From positions 1 through 64,000 of the forward strand of contig NZ_JAAMQI010000016.1 of NCBI RefSeq assembly GCF_013523165.1: a stretch of DNA of 64,000 bases, read 5' to 3'. This document shows, piece by piece, positions 1-9,289 of this stretch. Within the stretch, counting starts at the first letter, position 1. Each line of letters starts with the position of its first letter. The notes beneath the pieces were generated by a model. It made no database searches. It saw only the letters and a list, made by a program, of their open reading frames with translations, and was not told where the DNA came from. The stretch is from Pseudomonas entomophila (GTDB lineage Bacteria; Pseudomonadota; Gammaproteobacteria; Pseudomonadales; Pseudomonadaceae). The position numbers and the translations under genes are program-made.

Positions 1-168
1 TCTACAATGCGGGCTCGATGCCCTAGGAGCGGCTCTGCTTCATGGCCTTCCCTCGATGATCAGTCGAGAACTTTGGCCTGCAATGAGGCAAAAGTCGAGA
101 TACAAGGAGCGGCCCCTGTGCCGCGATAGGCCGCGCAGCGGCCTCTCTCCCACCCCCTCCCTTGCCTC
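1..168. other. Left-edge non-coding stretch with REP-like element
   Basis: No convincing gene is seen before the AraC gene. Positions about 106-147 carry a GC-rich sequence beginning GGAGCGGCCCCTGTG and followed by a GGCCGC/GCGGCC dyad. The same core recurs at about 12,972-13,097, so this is probably a dispersed REP-type element. A gene could end just left of the window. Confidence 0.5.
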
Positions 169-945
169 TCACCCAACCCCCGTCGCCTGCCGATACTGCC
201 GCGGCGTAAACCCCGTGAGCTGCTTGAACTGGCGGCTGAACGCACTGTGATCCGTATAACCACACTGCATCGCCACCTCGGTGATCGGCACCTCGGTGTG
301 CAACAACCGGTGCGCATGCTCCAGGCGCGCCTTGTGGATCATCTGTCGCGGGGTGAGGTGGAAGATCCGTTTGCAGTAGCGCTCCAGCTGGGCCACCGAC
401 AAACCCGCGATGCGTGTCAGCTCGCGCAGGCTGATCGGCTGGTGAAAGTGCTGGCGAATGTGTTCGTCCACCGCCGCCAGGCGCTGGTACGCCGGGTGCG
501 TGTCGGCCGCCGACTCGAGGTCGACCGAAGTGCCGACCAGGCCGATGATGGCGCCGCTCGCGCCGTGCAGCGGGCGCTTGTGGGTCAGGCACCAGCCCGG
601 TTCCCGGGTGCCATACAGGTGCAGCTCCAATTGGTCCTCCAGGACCCAGCCATGTTCGAGCACGCGACGATCCTGCTCGGTGTAGCCCGGCCCCAGTTGC
701 GCCGGGAATACCTCGGCACTGGTCTTGCCCAGCAGGGGCGCCAGGTCCTTGAGGCCGCAGCGCCGTACCAGGGTGTGATTGGCCAGCACGTAACGGGCCT
801 CCAGGTCCTTGATGAAGATCGCGGCATTGGGCAGGGCGTCGAGGATGGGCAGCAACAGGGCGACACCGCCCAGCAGCGTGTCGAGCGAGACGGGTCGATG
901 CTGCGCCAGGCCGCGGTAGAGCTGATTCAGTGCGCTGGCGGACAT
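169..945 (-). CDS. AraC-family regulator with N-terminal PAS domain (likely hydroxyproline regulator)
   Basis: A 258-residue protein with a PAS-like sensor in about residues 30-145 (motifs IFIKDLEARYVLANH and GLVGTSVDLE) and a C-terminal AraC double helix-turn-helix in about 155-255 (RELTRIAGLSVAQLER, then TEVAMQCGYTDHSAFSRQFK). It is divergent from the 4-hydroxyproline catabolic genes. In P. putida a regulator in this position controls hydroxyproline use, so it is probably the local activator; that role is inferred from context. I chose the ATG at 945. A TTG at 969 would add eight residues, and neither start has a strong Shine-Dalgarno sequence. Confidence 0.85.
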   Translation of the reverse strand: MSASALNQLYRGLAQHRPVSLDTLLGGVALLLPILDALPNAAIFIKDLEARYVLANHTLVRRCGLKDLAPLLGKTSAEVFPAQLGPGYTEQDRRVLEHGWVLEDQLELHLYGTREPGWCLTHKRPLHGASGAIIGLVGTSVDLESAADTHPAYQRLAAVDEHIRQHFHQPISLRELTRIAGLSVAQLERYCKRIFHLTPRQMIHKARLEHAHRLLHTEVPITEVAMQCGYTDHSAFSRQFKQLTGFTPRQYRQATGVG

Positions 946-1271
946 GGTAAAGGTCTCGGTGATGGGCAAGGCTGTGCGCGAACGTCCGGGCGAGGGCAGG
1001 GGAGCACCAGGGGCCGCGCGTGCCTCTGATCCGACACCGCAGCCCTTGTACGACGTGGGTTACAGCCTAGCCATGCGGCCCATGCGAGCGCCAGCCTTTT
1101 CCAACACTGTGCCGATTTCGTCATCTCTCGCGCGCAAAAGTATCAAGAACCGGACCGCGCTTCGGTTCACGCTATGTCCCACGCAAGCCGCCCCTTCCCA
1201 CCACAACGCGGCACGCCATACCGTTTTCGTGACAGACCTGCCTATCCAATAACCAACAAAAAGGCGAACCC
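946..1271. other. Divergent intergenic region of the hydroxyproline cluster
   Basis: This 326-base stretch separates the AraC regulator from the permease gene and must hold both promoters and any AraC half-sites. I see no convincing sigma-54 element, terminator or small gene. Short frames here have no family resemblance. The permease start is preceded by a weak AAGGCG-type ribosome binding site. Confidence 0.5.
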
Positions 1272-2897
1272 ATGTCAGGCAAATTCAAGAAACAGCTGTC
1301 CTTGCTGGACCTCACCTTCATCGGCCTGGGCGCCATCTTCGGCTCCGGCTGGCTGTTCGCCGCCAGCCACGTCTCGGCCATCGCCGGTCCGGCCGGCATC
1401 CTCTCCTGGTTCCTGGGCGGCTTCGCCGTGCTGTTGCTGGGCATCGTCTACTGCGAGCTGGGCGCCGCCTTGCCACGCGCCGGCGGCGTGGTGCGCTATC
1501 CGGTGTACTCCCACGGCCCCTTGCTCGGCTATCTGATGGGCTTCATCACCCTGATCGCCTTCTCCAGCCTGATCGCCATCGAAGTGGTCGCCTCACGGCA
1601 GTACGCCGCCGCCTGGTTCCCGGCGCTGACCAAGACCGGCTCCAGCGACCCGACCGTCCTGGGGTGGCTGGTGCAGTTCGCCTTGCTGGGGCTGTTCTTC
1701 TTCCTCAACTACCGCAGCGTGAAGACCTTCGCCAAGGCCAACAACCTGATCAGCGTCTTCAAGTTCATCGTGCCGCTGCTGGTGATCGGCGTGCTGTTCA
1801 CCTTCTTCAAGCCGGAAAACTTCGAGGTCCAGGGCTTTGCCCCGTTCGGTCTGTCCGGTGTGGAAATGGCCGTGTCGGCCGGCGGCATCATCTTCGCCTA
1901 CCTCGGGCTGACCCCGATCATTTCGGTCGCCAGCGAAGTGAAGAACCCGCAGCGCACCATCCCCATCGCGCTGATCCTTTCGGTGCTGCTGTCCACGGCG
2001 ATCTACGCCCTGCTGCAACTGGCCTTCCTCGGCAGCGTACCGACCGAGATGCTGGCCAATGGCTGGGCAGGCGTGACCCAGGCGCTGGCGCTGCCGTACC
2101 GCGACATCGCCCTGGCCCTGGGCGTGGGCTGGCTGGCGTACCTGGTGGTGGCCGATGCGGTGATCTCGCCGAGCGGCTGCGGCAACATCTACATGAACGC
2201 CACCCCACGGGTGATCTACGGCTGGGCACAGACCGGGACCTTCTTCCGCTATTTCACCCGCATCGACGCCGAGTCCGGCATCCCGCGGCCGGCCCTGTGG
2301 CTGACCTTCGGCCTGTCGGTGTTCTGGACGCTGCCGTTCCCGTCCTGGGAAGCGCTGATCAACGTGGTGTCGGCCGCGCTGGTGCTGAGCTACGCCGTGG
2401 CCCCGGTCACCGTCGCCGCACTGCGCCGCAATGCCCCCGACCTGCCGCGCCCGTTCCGGGTCATGGGCATGGGGGTGCTCGGCCCGCTGTCGTTCATCAT
2501 CGCCGCGCTGATCGTGTACTGGTCCGGGTGGAAGACCGTGTCCTGGCTGCTGGCCCTGCAGATCGTGATGTTCGGGCTGTACCTGCTGTGCGCGCGCTTC
2601 GTCCCCACCCATCACCTGTCGCTGGCCCAGCAGGTGCGCAGCTCGGCCTGGCTGATCGGCTTCTACGCGGTGACCATCCTGCTGTCCTGGCTGGGCAGCT
2701 TCGGTGGCCTGGGTGTCATTGGCCACCCGGCGGACACGGTGATCGTGGCCGTCTGCGCCCTGGGCATCTACTACTGGGGCGCGGCCACCGGTGTACCGGC
2801 GCACCTGGTGCGCCTGGACAACGACGACGAAAGCGAAACCGACGCCGAGCGGGCAGATGCGCCACGCACCGCGGCCGTCGCCTCTCGAACCGCTTGA
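1272..2897 (+). CDS. APC-superfamily amino acid permease (probable hydroxyproline uptake)
   Basis: A 541-residue inner-membrane protein with about twelve or more hydrophobic helices. The N-terminus has the APC signature [16 protein letters not shown], and a polar acidic tail ([14 protein letters not shown]) ends the protein. It is the first gene of the catabolic cluster and lies 22 bases before the hydroxyproline epimerase gene, so hydroxyproline or proline uptake is the natural inference; APC members cannot be assigned a substrate from sequence alone. The length is slightly above the common 450-500 residues because of the C-terminal extension. Confidence 0.88.
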   Translation: MSGKFKKQLSLLDLTFIGLGAIFGSGWLFAASHVSAIAGPAGILSWFLGGFAVLLLGIVYCELGAALPRAGGVVRYPVYSHGPLLGYLMGFITLIAFSSLIAIEVVASRQYAAAWFPALTKTGSSDPTVLGWLVQFALLGLFFFLNYRSVKTFAKANNLISVFKFIVPLLVIGVLFTFFKPENFEVQGFAPFGLSGVEMAVSAGGIIFAYLGLTPIISVASEVKNPQRTIPIALILSVLLSTAIYALLQLAFLGSVPTEMLANGWAGVTQALALPYRDIALALGVGWLAYLVVADAVISPSGCGNIYMNATPRVIYGWAQTGTFFRYFTRIDAESGIPRPALWLTFGLSVFWTLPFPSWEALINVVSAALVLSYAVAPVTVAALRRNAPDLPRPFRVMGMGVLGPLSFIIAALIVYWSGWKTVSWLLALQIVMFGLYLLCARFVPTHHLSLAQQVRSSAWLIGFYAVTILLSWLGSFGGLGVIGHPADTVIVAVCALGIYYWGAATGVPAHLVRLDNDDESETDAERADAPRTAAVASRTA

Positions 2898-2919
2898 GCT
2901 TCTTGCACAGGACAGGCTT

Positions 2920-3846
2920 ATGAAACGCATCCACGTCATCGACTCCCACACCGGCGGTGAGCCCACGCGCCTGGTCATGAGCGGCTTTCCCGCCCTGCAC
3001 GGGCGTGACATGGCCCAGCAGCGCGACGAACTGCGCGAGCAGCACGACCACTGGCGGCGTGCCTGCCTGCTGGAGCCACGGGGCAACGAGGTGCTGGTGG
3101 GCGCGCTGCATTGCCCACCGGTGTCGCCCGAGGCCACGTGCGGGGTGATCTTCTTCAACAACGCCGGTTACCTGAACATGTGCGGCCACGGCACCATCGG
3201 CCTGATCGCCTCGCTGCAGCACCTGGGGCTGATCGATCCCGGCGTGCACCTGATCGACACGCCTGTCGGCCAGGTGAGCGCCACCCTGCATGCGGATGGT
3301 GCCGTCACCGTCGGCAACGTGCCGTCCTACCGCTACCGCCGGCAGGTGGCCGTCGAGCTGCCGGGCCACGGGGTGGTGCACGGCGACGTCGCCTGGGGTG
3401 GCAACTGGTTCTTCCTGGTCGCCGAGCATGGCCAGCGGCTCACGCTGGACAACCGCGACGCGCTCACCGCCTACACCTGGGCCTTGCTCCAGGCACTGGC
3501 CGACCAAGGCATCACCGGCGAGCACGGCGCGCCCATCGACCATGTCGAGCTGTTCGCCGACGACGCCGAGGCTGACAGCCGCAATTTCGTGATGTGCCCC
3601 GGCAAGGCCTACGACCGCTCGCCCTGCGGCACCGGCACCAGCGCCAAGCTGGCCTGCCTGGCCGCCGACGGCAAGCTGGCTCCCGGCCAGGCCTGGGTTC
3701 AGGCCAGCATCACCGGCAGCCAGTTCCAGGGCCGTTACGAGCGCGACGGCGAGCGCATTCGCCCGTTCATCACCGGCCGGGCGCACATGACCGCCGACAG
3801 CACGCTGCTGATCGACGAGCAAGACCCTTTCGCCTGGGGCATCTGA
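2920..3846 (+). CDS. lhpA: 4-hydroxyproline 2-epimerase (proline racemase family)
   Basis: A 308-residue cytoplasmic enzyme that converts trans-4-hydroxy-L-proline to cis-4-hydroxy-D-proline, the first step of the pathway. Both catalytic thiols of the racemase/epimerase class are present: Cys88 in NMCGHGTIG and Cys236 in SPCGTGTSA. Family members that act as dehydratases lack the first cysteine, so epimerase activity is well supported. The start at [17 protein letters not shown] is the canonical family N-terminus and follows an ACAGGC ribosome-binding region. It sits between the permease and the downstream deaminase of the same operon. Confidence 0.95.
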   Translation: MKRIHVIDSHTGGEPTRLVMSGFPALHGRDMAQQRDELREQHDHWRRACLLEPRGNEVLVGALHCPPVSPEATCGVIFFNNAGYLNMCGHGTIGLIASLQHLGLIDPGVHLIDTPVGQVSATLHADGAVTVGNVPSYRYRRQVAVELPGHGVVHGDVAWGGNWFFLVAEHGQRLTLDNRDALTAYTWALLQALADQGITGEHGAPIDHVELFADDAEADSRNFVMCPGKAYDRSPCGTGTSAKLACLAADGKLAPGQAWVQASITGSQFQGRYERDGERIRPFITGRAHMTADSTLLIDEQDPFAWGI

Positions 3847-3883
3847 CCCCGGCCTTCCCACACGACCACGAGGAGCGACAACG

Positions 3884-4831
3884 ATGAACACCAGCATCTT
3901 CACGGGCACCATGCCCGCCCTGATGACCCCCTGCACCGCGGACCGCACCCCAGACTTCGACGCCCTGGTGCGCAAGGGCCGCGAGCTGATCGAGGCGGGC
4001 ATGAGCGCGGTGGTGTACTGCGGCTCGATGGGCGACTGGCCGCTGCTGACCGAGGCCGAGCGCCAGGAAGGCGTAGCGCGCCTGGTGGCTGCCGGCGTGC
4101 CGACCATCGTCGGCACCGGGGCGGTCAACACCCGCGAGGCGGTGTCCCATGCGGCCCATGCAGCCCGGGTCGGCGCTGCCGGCCTGATGGTCATCCCGCG
4201 CGTGCTCAGCCGTGGCGCTTCGCCCATCGCCCAACGGCATCATTTTTCCGCCATTCTGGCCGCGGCGCCTGCGCTGCCTGCGGTGATCTACAACAGCCCC
4301 TACTACGGGTTCGCCACCCGCGCCGACCTGTTCTTCGCGCTGCGCCGTGAGTTCCCCAACCTGATCGGCTTCAAGGAGTTCGGCGGTGGCGCCGACCTGC
4401 GCTACGCCGCCGAACACATCACTTCCCAGGACGACGACGTGACCTTGATGGTCGGGGTCGACACCCAGGTCGTGCACGGTTTCGTCAATTGCAACGCGAC
4501 CGGCGCCATCACCGGCATCGGCAATGCCCTGCCGCGCGAAGTGCTGCACCTGGTGAGCCTGAGCAAGCAGGCGGCCAAGGGCGATGCCCGCGCCCGGCGC
4601 CTGGCCCGGGAGCTGGAAGCCGCCCTGGCGGTGCTCTCGTCGTTCGATGAAGGCTGCGACCTGGTGCTGTACTACAAGCACCTGATGGTGCTCAACGGCG
4701 ACACCGAGTACAGCCTGCATTTCAACGCCAGCGATGCGCTCAGCGATGCCCAGCGCCACTACGCCGAGCAGCAGTACGGCCTGTTCCGCAGCTGGTACGC
4801 CGACTGGTCGGCGCAACAGAACGTCGCCTGA
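3884..4831 (+). CDS. DapA-family 1-pyrroline-4-hydroxy-2-carboxylate deaminase
   Basis: A 315-residue (beta/alpha)8 Schiff-base enzyme of the dihydrodipicolinate synthase superfamily. The catalytic lysine is Lys164 in IGFKEFGG and the conserved tyrosine is Tyr136 in AVIYNSPYYG. In hydroxyproline catabolism the family member in this position deaminates and dehydrates 1-pyrroline-4-hydroxy-2-carboxylate to alpha-ketoglutarate semialdehyde. The neighbouring epimerase, semialdehyde dehydrogenase and D-hydroxyproline oxidase make that assignment much more likely than lysine biosynthesis. A good AGGAG-like site (GAGGAGCGACAACG) precedes the ATG. Confidence 0.92.
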   Translation: MNTSIFTGTMPALMTPCTADRTPDFDALVRKGRELIEAGMSAVVYCGSMGDWPLLTEAERQEGVARLVAAGVPTIVGTGAVNTREAVSHAAHAARVGAAGLMVIPRVLSRGASPIAQRHHFSAILAAAPALPAVIYNSPYYGFATRADLFFALRREFPNLIGFKEFGGGADLRYAAEHITSQDDDVTLMVGVDTQVVHGFVNCNATGAITGIGNALPREVLHLVSLSKQAAKGDARARRLARELEAALAVLSSFDEGCDLVLYYKHLMVLNGDTEYSLHFNASDALSDAQRHYAEQQYGLFRSWYADWSAQQNVA

Positions 4832-4837
4832 CGCCGC

Positions 4838-4856
4838 GGGGCCGTCAGGCGGCCCC
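4838..4856. other. Intercistronic hairpin in the hydroxyproline operon
   Basis: GGGGCCG and CGGCCCC form a perfect 7-bp stem with a five-base loop between the deaminase and dehydrogenase genes. There is no T-run, so it is more likely an mRNA processing or stability element than a terminator. Confidence 0.45.
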
Positions 4857-4885
4857 AGACGCCCTTGAATTCCCCCGGAGGCTCC

Positions 4886-6463
4886 ATGACCCTGACAGGC
4901 AACATGCTGATCGGCCAGACACCCGTGGCCGGGAACCGCGAGGCCATCCACGGCATCGACCCGAGCACTGGCCAGGTGCTGGCGCCCGCCTATCGCGGCG
5001 GCGACGCCGACCATGTGGCGCGTGCCTGCGCCCTGGCCTGGTCGGCGTTCGACCGCTACCGCGAGACGTCGCTGGAGGACCGCGCGCGATTTCTCGACAC
5101 CATCGCCCACGAAATCGAGGCCTTGGGCGATGCCCTGATCGAGCGCGCCGCTGCCGAAACCGGTTTGCCCACCGCACGTCTTCAGGGCGAGCGTGCCCGG
5201 ACCTGCGGTCAATTGCGCACGTTCGCCCGCGTCGTTCGGGCCGGTGAGTGGCTCGACGTGCGTGTCGACACCGCGCAGCCCGAGCGCCAGCCGCTGGCCC
5301 GGCCCGATCTGCGCCAGCGACAGGTCGCGCTGGGCCCGGTCGCCGTGTTCGGCGCCAGCAATTTCCCCCTGGCCTTCTCGGTGGCCGGGGGCGATACCGC
5401 CTCGGCCCTGGCGGCCGGCTGCCCGGTGGTGGTCAAGGCCCATGGCGCCCACCCCGGCACCAGCGAGCTGGTCGGCCAGGCCGTGGCCCGTGCCGTGCAG
5501 GCCTGCGGCCTGCCGGAAGGGGTGTTTTCCCTGCTTCATGGGTCCGGTCGCGAGGTCGGGATCGCGCTGGTCAGCGACCCGCGCATCAAGGCCGTCGGCT
5601 TCACCGGCTCGCGCAGTGGTGGCCTTGCCTTGTGCCAGGCCGCGCAGGCGCGTCCCGAGCCGATCCCCGTCTATGCGGAGATGAGCTCGATCAACCCGGT
5701 GTTCCTCTTCGAGGCGGCGTTGAGCGCGCAGGCCGAGGCGTTGGCGCAGGGGTTCGTCGCCTCGTTGATCCAGGGCGCCGGGCAGTTCTGCACCAACCCG
5801 GGGCTGGTGATCGCACGGCAGGGGCCGGCTCTGCAGCGGTTCGTCGCCTGTGCGAGCGAACCGCTGCACCAGAGCGCTGCGCAGACCATGCTCACGCCAG
5901 GCATCCACGGCGCGTACCAGGCCGGTGTGGAGGCCTTGGGCGCACAGGCCCAGGCCGAGCTGATCGCCCAGGGGCAGCCTGGCACCGGGCCGAACCAGGG
6001 CCAGGCGCACCTGTTCGTCACCCAGGCCCAGGCGTTTCTCGACGAACCTGCGTTGCAGGCTGAAGTCTTCGGCGCAACGGCCTTGCTGGTCACCTGCGAC
6101 AGCGACGAGCAGATGCGGCAGGTCGCTGAGCACCTGGACGGTCAGTTGACTGCGACCTTGCATCTGGACGACGACGACCTGGCCCGTGCGCAGGCCCTGC
6201 TGCCGACGCTGGAGCGCAAGGCCGGGCGTATCCTGGTCAATGGCTGGCCCACCGGGGTCGAGGTGTGCGATGCCATGGTGCACGGCGGGCCGTTCCCGGC
6301 CACGTCCGATGCGCGCAGCACCTCGGTGGGCACGGCGGCCATCCTGCGCTTCCTGCGTCCGGTGTGCTACCAAGGCTTCCCCGAGGCCCTGCTGCCGGAA
6401 GCGCTCAAGCCTGGCAACCCGCTGCATCTGCGGCGTCTGCTCGACGGCGAACGGGAAGGCTGA
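4886..6463 (+). CDS. Alpha-ketoglutarate semialdehyde dehydrogenase (NAD(P)+)
   Basis: A 525-residue aldehyde dehydrogenase that oxidises 2-oxoglutarate semialdehyde to 2-oxoglutarate, feeding hydroxyproline carbon into the TCA cycle. Landmarks are the substrate/cofactor segment [11 protein letters not shown], the general base glutamate in [11 protein letters not shown] and the catalytic cysteine in [10 protein letters not shown]. The length fits the semialdehyde dehydrogenase branch rather than the 480-500 residue betaine/succinate types. The start is the ATG after the strong site CCCGGAGGCTCC. The next gene begins four bases after its stop, which suggests coupled translation. Confidence 0.93.
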   Translation: MTLTGNMLIGQTPVAGNREAIHGIDPSTGQVLAPAYRGGDADHVARACALAWSAFDRYRETSLEDRARFLDTIAHEIEALGDALIERAAAETGLPTARLQGERARTCGQLRTFARVVRAGEWLDVRVDTAQPERQPLARPDLRQRQVALGPVAVFGASNFPLAFSVAGGDTASALAAGCPVVVKAHGAHPGTSELVGQAVARAVQACGLPEGVFSLLHGSGREVGIALVSDPRIKAVGFTGSRSGGLALCQAAQARPEPIPVYAEMSSINPVFLFEAALSAQAEALAQGFVASLIQGAGQFCTNPGLVIARQGPALQRFVACASEPLHQSAAQTMLTPGIHGAYQAGVEALGAQAQAELIAQGQPGTGPNQGQAHLFVTQAQAFLDEPALQAEVFGATALLVTCDSDEQMRQVAEHLDGQLTATLHLDDDDLARAQALLPTLERKAGRILVNGWPTGVEVCDAMVHGGPFPATSDARSTSVGTAAILRFLRPVCYQGFPEALLPEALKPGNPLHLRRLLDGEREG

Positions 6464-6466
6464 CCG

Positions 6467-7717
6467 ATGCGCGACCCTCATCCCGCCCATGACCTGCTCG
6501 TGGTCGGCGCCGGCATCGTCGGCGTCGCCTGTGCCCTGCAGCTGGCGCGCCAGGGCCGTCAGGTGACCCTGATCGACCGGCAGGCGCCGGGCCAGGGCGC
6601 CTCCTTCGGCAACGCCGGACACCTGGCCACCGAACAGGTGTTTCCGATCGCCGACCTGTCGATCCTCGCGCGCTTGCCCGGCATGCTGCGCGACCCGATG
6701 GGGCCACTGCGCCTGGACTGGAAATACCTGCCCCAGGCCACGCCCTGGTTCGCCCGGTTGCTGCTCAACCTGCGCCCGGCGCCGTTTCGGCGCAGCGTGG
6801 CCGGTCTGCGCACGCTGAACGAAGCCAGCCTGGCGGCCTGGCAGCGGTTGTTGGCGTCCATCGACCGCAGCGACCTGTTTCGCGAGGACGGCTCGCTGCT
6901 GGTGTTCGAGCGGGCCGAATCACAGCCAGTGCTCGAGGCGTTGCGCACACGCCTGCAGCAGCACGGCGTGCCGGTGCAGGCCTGGGCAGCCGAGGCGGTC
7001 CAGGCGGTCGCGCCTCAGCTCAGCCAGGCGGTGCGCGGTGGGCTGTACTTCCCGCGCACCGGCCACTTTCTCGACCCCTACCGTGTGGTGCGCGAGCTGT
7101 TTGCCGCCGCCCAGGCCAGCGGTGTGCGCTTTCTCCAGGCCCAGGTCGACGACGGCTGGCTGCACGGCGACGGGGTCAGCCTGCGCAGCGACCAAGGGGT
7201 GCTGACGGCACGCCAGGTGCTGATCAGCTGCGGCGCGCACTCCGCGCACCTGACCCAGGCGCTCACCGGCATCCGGGTGCCGCTGGACACCGAGCGCGGC
7301 TACCACCTGATGCTGCCCCACGAGCACCAGCGCCTGCCGTTCGCGGTCACCTCGCTGGAGCGCAAGTTCATCATGACGCCCATGACCGAAGGGCTGCGCC
7401 TGGCCGGCACGGTGGAGTTCGCCGGACTGCATGCGCCGGCGAACATGCAGCGCGCCTGGCAGTTGCACCGCCTGAGCGATGGGCTGTTCCGGCAGGCGCT
7501 CGACGCACGCGACGCCACGCCGTGGATGGGGTTTCGCCCGTCGCTGCCGGATTCGCTCCCGGTCATCGACCGGGTCTGCGACGGCCGCGTGCTGTTGGCG
7601 TTCGGCCACCAGCACCTGGGGCTGACCCAGGCCGCCGTGACCGCCGAATGGATCGGCCGTCTGGCCGAACAGGCGAACGGGGAGGGGCTGGCGGCCTACC
7701 GGTTGGGGCGGTTCTGA
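6467..7717 (+). CDS. FAD-dependent cis-4-hydroxy-D-proline dehydrogenase (DadA-like)
   Basis: A 416-residue flavoprotein of the DAO/DadA family. The N-terminal dinucleotide-binding motif is LVVGAGIVGVACALQLARQG, followed by an acidic/polar beta-strand end (VTLIDRQ), and the C-terminus has the DAO segment DGRVLLAFGHQHLGLTQAA. In P. putida a single-subunit enzyme of this type oxidises cis-4-hydroxy-D-proline to the pyrroline acted on by the deaminase upstream. It is the last gene of the operon. D-proline or another D-amino acid is a less likely substrate given the context. Confidence 0.9.
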   Translation: MRDPHPAHDLLVVGAGIVGVACALQLARQGRQVTLIDRQAPGQGASFGNAGHLATEQVFPIADLSILARLPGMLRDPMGPLRLDWKYLPQATPWFARLLLNLRPAPFRRSVAGLRTLNEASLAAWQRLLASIDRSDLFREDGSLLVFERAESQPVLEALRTRLQQHGVPVQAWAAEAVQAVAPQLSQAVRGGLYFPRTGHFLDPYRVVRELFAAAQASGVRFLQAQVDDGWLHGDGVSLRSDQGVLTARQVLISCGAHSAHLTQALTGIRVPLDTERGYHLMLPHEHQRLPFAVTSLERKFIMTPMTEGLRLAGTVEFAGLHAPANMQRAWQLHRLSDGLFRQALDARDATPWMGFRPSLPDSLPVIDRVCDGRVLLAFGHQHLGLTQAAVTAEWIGRLAEQANGEGLAAYRLGRF

Positions 7718-7790
7718 GGGGCGAGCGACAAGCGCCAGGCTGGGCAGGGCTGTCGCGCCACTGCAGTCTGCTTGCAGCTTGCAGCCCTCC

Positions 7791-9146
7791 CTAACCCACC
7801 GGATCCACCGCAAAGAACCCCTCCAGCGCGGGCGTGAAATGGGTGCAGTTGATGCGGGCGAGGTGGCGGTAGTCGCGGGTCACCGAGAAGGACGAGCCGG
7901 GCATCAGCAGCACGCGCTGGCGTTCCAGGGCCTGCATGAACGGCTGCAGGTCCGGTAGCGCGGGGTGGGAGGCCCACAGGAACATGCCGCCTGCGGGCAC
8001 GATGTCGAAGGTCCAGCCGTGCGTGCGCAGGGCGCGCTGGGTCTGGGCCTGACGGGTGATGAGCTTTTGCTGCAGGTCCTTCATGTGTCCGGCATAGGTA
8101 CCGTCGGCCAGGATGGTGTTGACGAAGCGTTCGCAGAACGCCGGCACGGCCACGCAGGTCAGCAGCTTCAAGCGGGTCAACGGTTCGATGAAGTCACGGG
8201 CGCAGGCGATGTAGCCCACGCGCAGCGACGCCGACAGGCACTTGGAGAAACTGCCGATGTAGATCACCCGGTCCAGCGCATCGAGTTCGGCCAGGGTCTG
8301 GCGCGGGGTGGTGCTGAAGTCGCCGTAGACGTCGTCCTCCACCACCACCAGGTCATGGGCCACGGCCAGGCCCAGCACCTTGAAGGCGGTGTGCGGCGCG
8401 ATGTTGCCGCCGGTGGGGTTGTGGAAGGTGCTGTTGCAGAAGAACGCCTTCACCCGGTACTGGGCCAGGTGCTGCGCCATGACCGTGACGTCGGGGCCGT
8501 CCTGCAGGCGCGGGATGCCGATCACCTGCGCGCCGGCCAGTTGCAGGAGCTTGATCAGGTTGCCGTTGCACGGCTCGTCGACGAACACCCGATCGCCCGG
8601 CGTGATCAGCAGCCTGGCCACCAGGTCCAGTGCCTGGGTGGCGCCCAAGGTGGTGAGGATCTGGCTCGGGCAGGCCTCGACGCGGGTCATGCGCTTGAGG
8701 TGCACGCTGAGCTGCTTGCGCAGGGGGAGGTGGCCAGAGATGTCGCCGTATTCCACCAGCGCGCTTTGCTCCAGGCGTGCCGTTCGACGGATCGCCTTGG
8801 TCAGCAGGTCGGTGTCGCGCCAGGCGGCCGGTAGCCAGCCGCAGCCCAGCTTGGTGTACTGCGGCCCCCCTTGCAGCAGCTTGAACAAGGGGTCGCTGAC
8901 GGTGAATTCAGGCGTCAGGGGTTCGGCGGCGGCAGCCTGGCCCGCGACGAAATAGCCACGCCCCGGCTGGGCGATCAGCAGGCCTTCGCTGACCAGTCGC
9001 GCGCAGGCACGCACCACGGTGTGGTAGCTGGCATCCTGGCCGGCGACGAACGTGCGGATCGAGGGCAGCCGTTGGCCGGCCACCCATTCGCCTGCCTGGA
9101 GGCGTCGCTTCAAGGACAGGTAGAAGGTGTCTGGGCTCATGGGCAT
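7791..9146 (-). CDS. MocR/GntR-type regulator with aminotransferase domain
   Basis: A protein of about 451 residues. An N-terminal GntR winged helix (GQRLPSIRTFVAGQDASY, then EGLLIAQPGRGYFV) is fused to a fold-type I aminotransferase-like domain. The PLP-binding lysine is in IGSFSKCLSASLRVGYI, so cofactor binding is probably retained. MocR proteins sense a PLP-linked ligand and usually control a divergent neighbour, here the MFS transporter at 9290. ATGs occur at 9146 and 9140 and a GTG at 9149, with no clear ribosome binding site to choose between them. The gene is convergent with the hydroxyproline operon. Confidence 0.9.
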   Translation of the reverse strand: MPMSPDTFYLSLKRRLQAGEWVAGQRLPSIRTFVAGQDASYHTVVRACARLVSEGLLIAQPGRGYFVAGQAAAAEPLTPEFTVSDPLFKLLQGGPQYTKLGCGWLPAAWRDTDLLTKAIRRTARLEQSALVEYGDISGHLPLRKQLSVHLKRMTRVEACPSQILTTLGATQALDLVARLLITPGDRVFVDEPCNGNLIKLLQLAGAQVIGIPRLQDGPDVTVMAQHLAQYRVKAFFCNSTFHNPTGGNIAPHTAFKVLGLAVAHDLVVVEDDVYGDFSTTPRQTLAELDALDRVIYIGSFSKCLSASLRVGYIACARDFIEPLTRLKLLTCVAVPAFCERFVNTILADGTYAGHMKDLQQKLITRQAQTQRALRTHGWTFDIVPAGGMFLWASHPALPDLQPFMQALERQRVLLMPGSSFSVTRDYRHLARINCTHFTPALEGFFAVDPVG

Positions 9147-9161
9147 CACGGGGCAGGCCAG

Positions 9162-9190
9162 CTGTTAGGAAAAGCACGCTAACAGTTAGC
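9162..9190. promoter_or_regulatory. Palindromic operator candidate between MocR gene and MFS gene
   Basis: CTGTTAG and CTAACAG form a 7-bp inverted repeat with a ten-base spacer. The right arm is itself part of an odd-centred palindrome, GCTAACAGTTAGC. It lies 16 bases upstream of the MocR gene start and about 100 bases from the MFS start, where an autoregulatory MocR site would be expected. The binding role is inferred. Confidence 0.5.
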
Positions 9191-9289
9191 GAGGACGCTT
9201 GTCGACTGTGCGCCGATCACTGCGCGCACGGTGGGATCATGAGCCCTGTACAGCGACACTCCGTCGCTCGACCTGCACGAGCCTCTGCC

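Noticed and set aside
3770..6622. A 950-codon open frame antisense to the hydroxyproline genes
   Set aside because: Same artefact. The forward genes have complete catalytic motifs and ribosome binding sites, while the antisense product has no recognisable domain.
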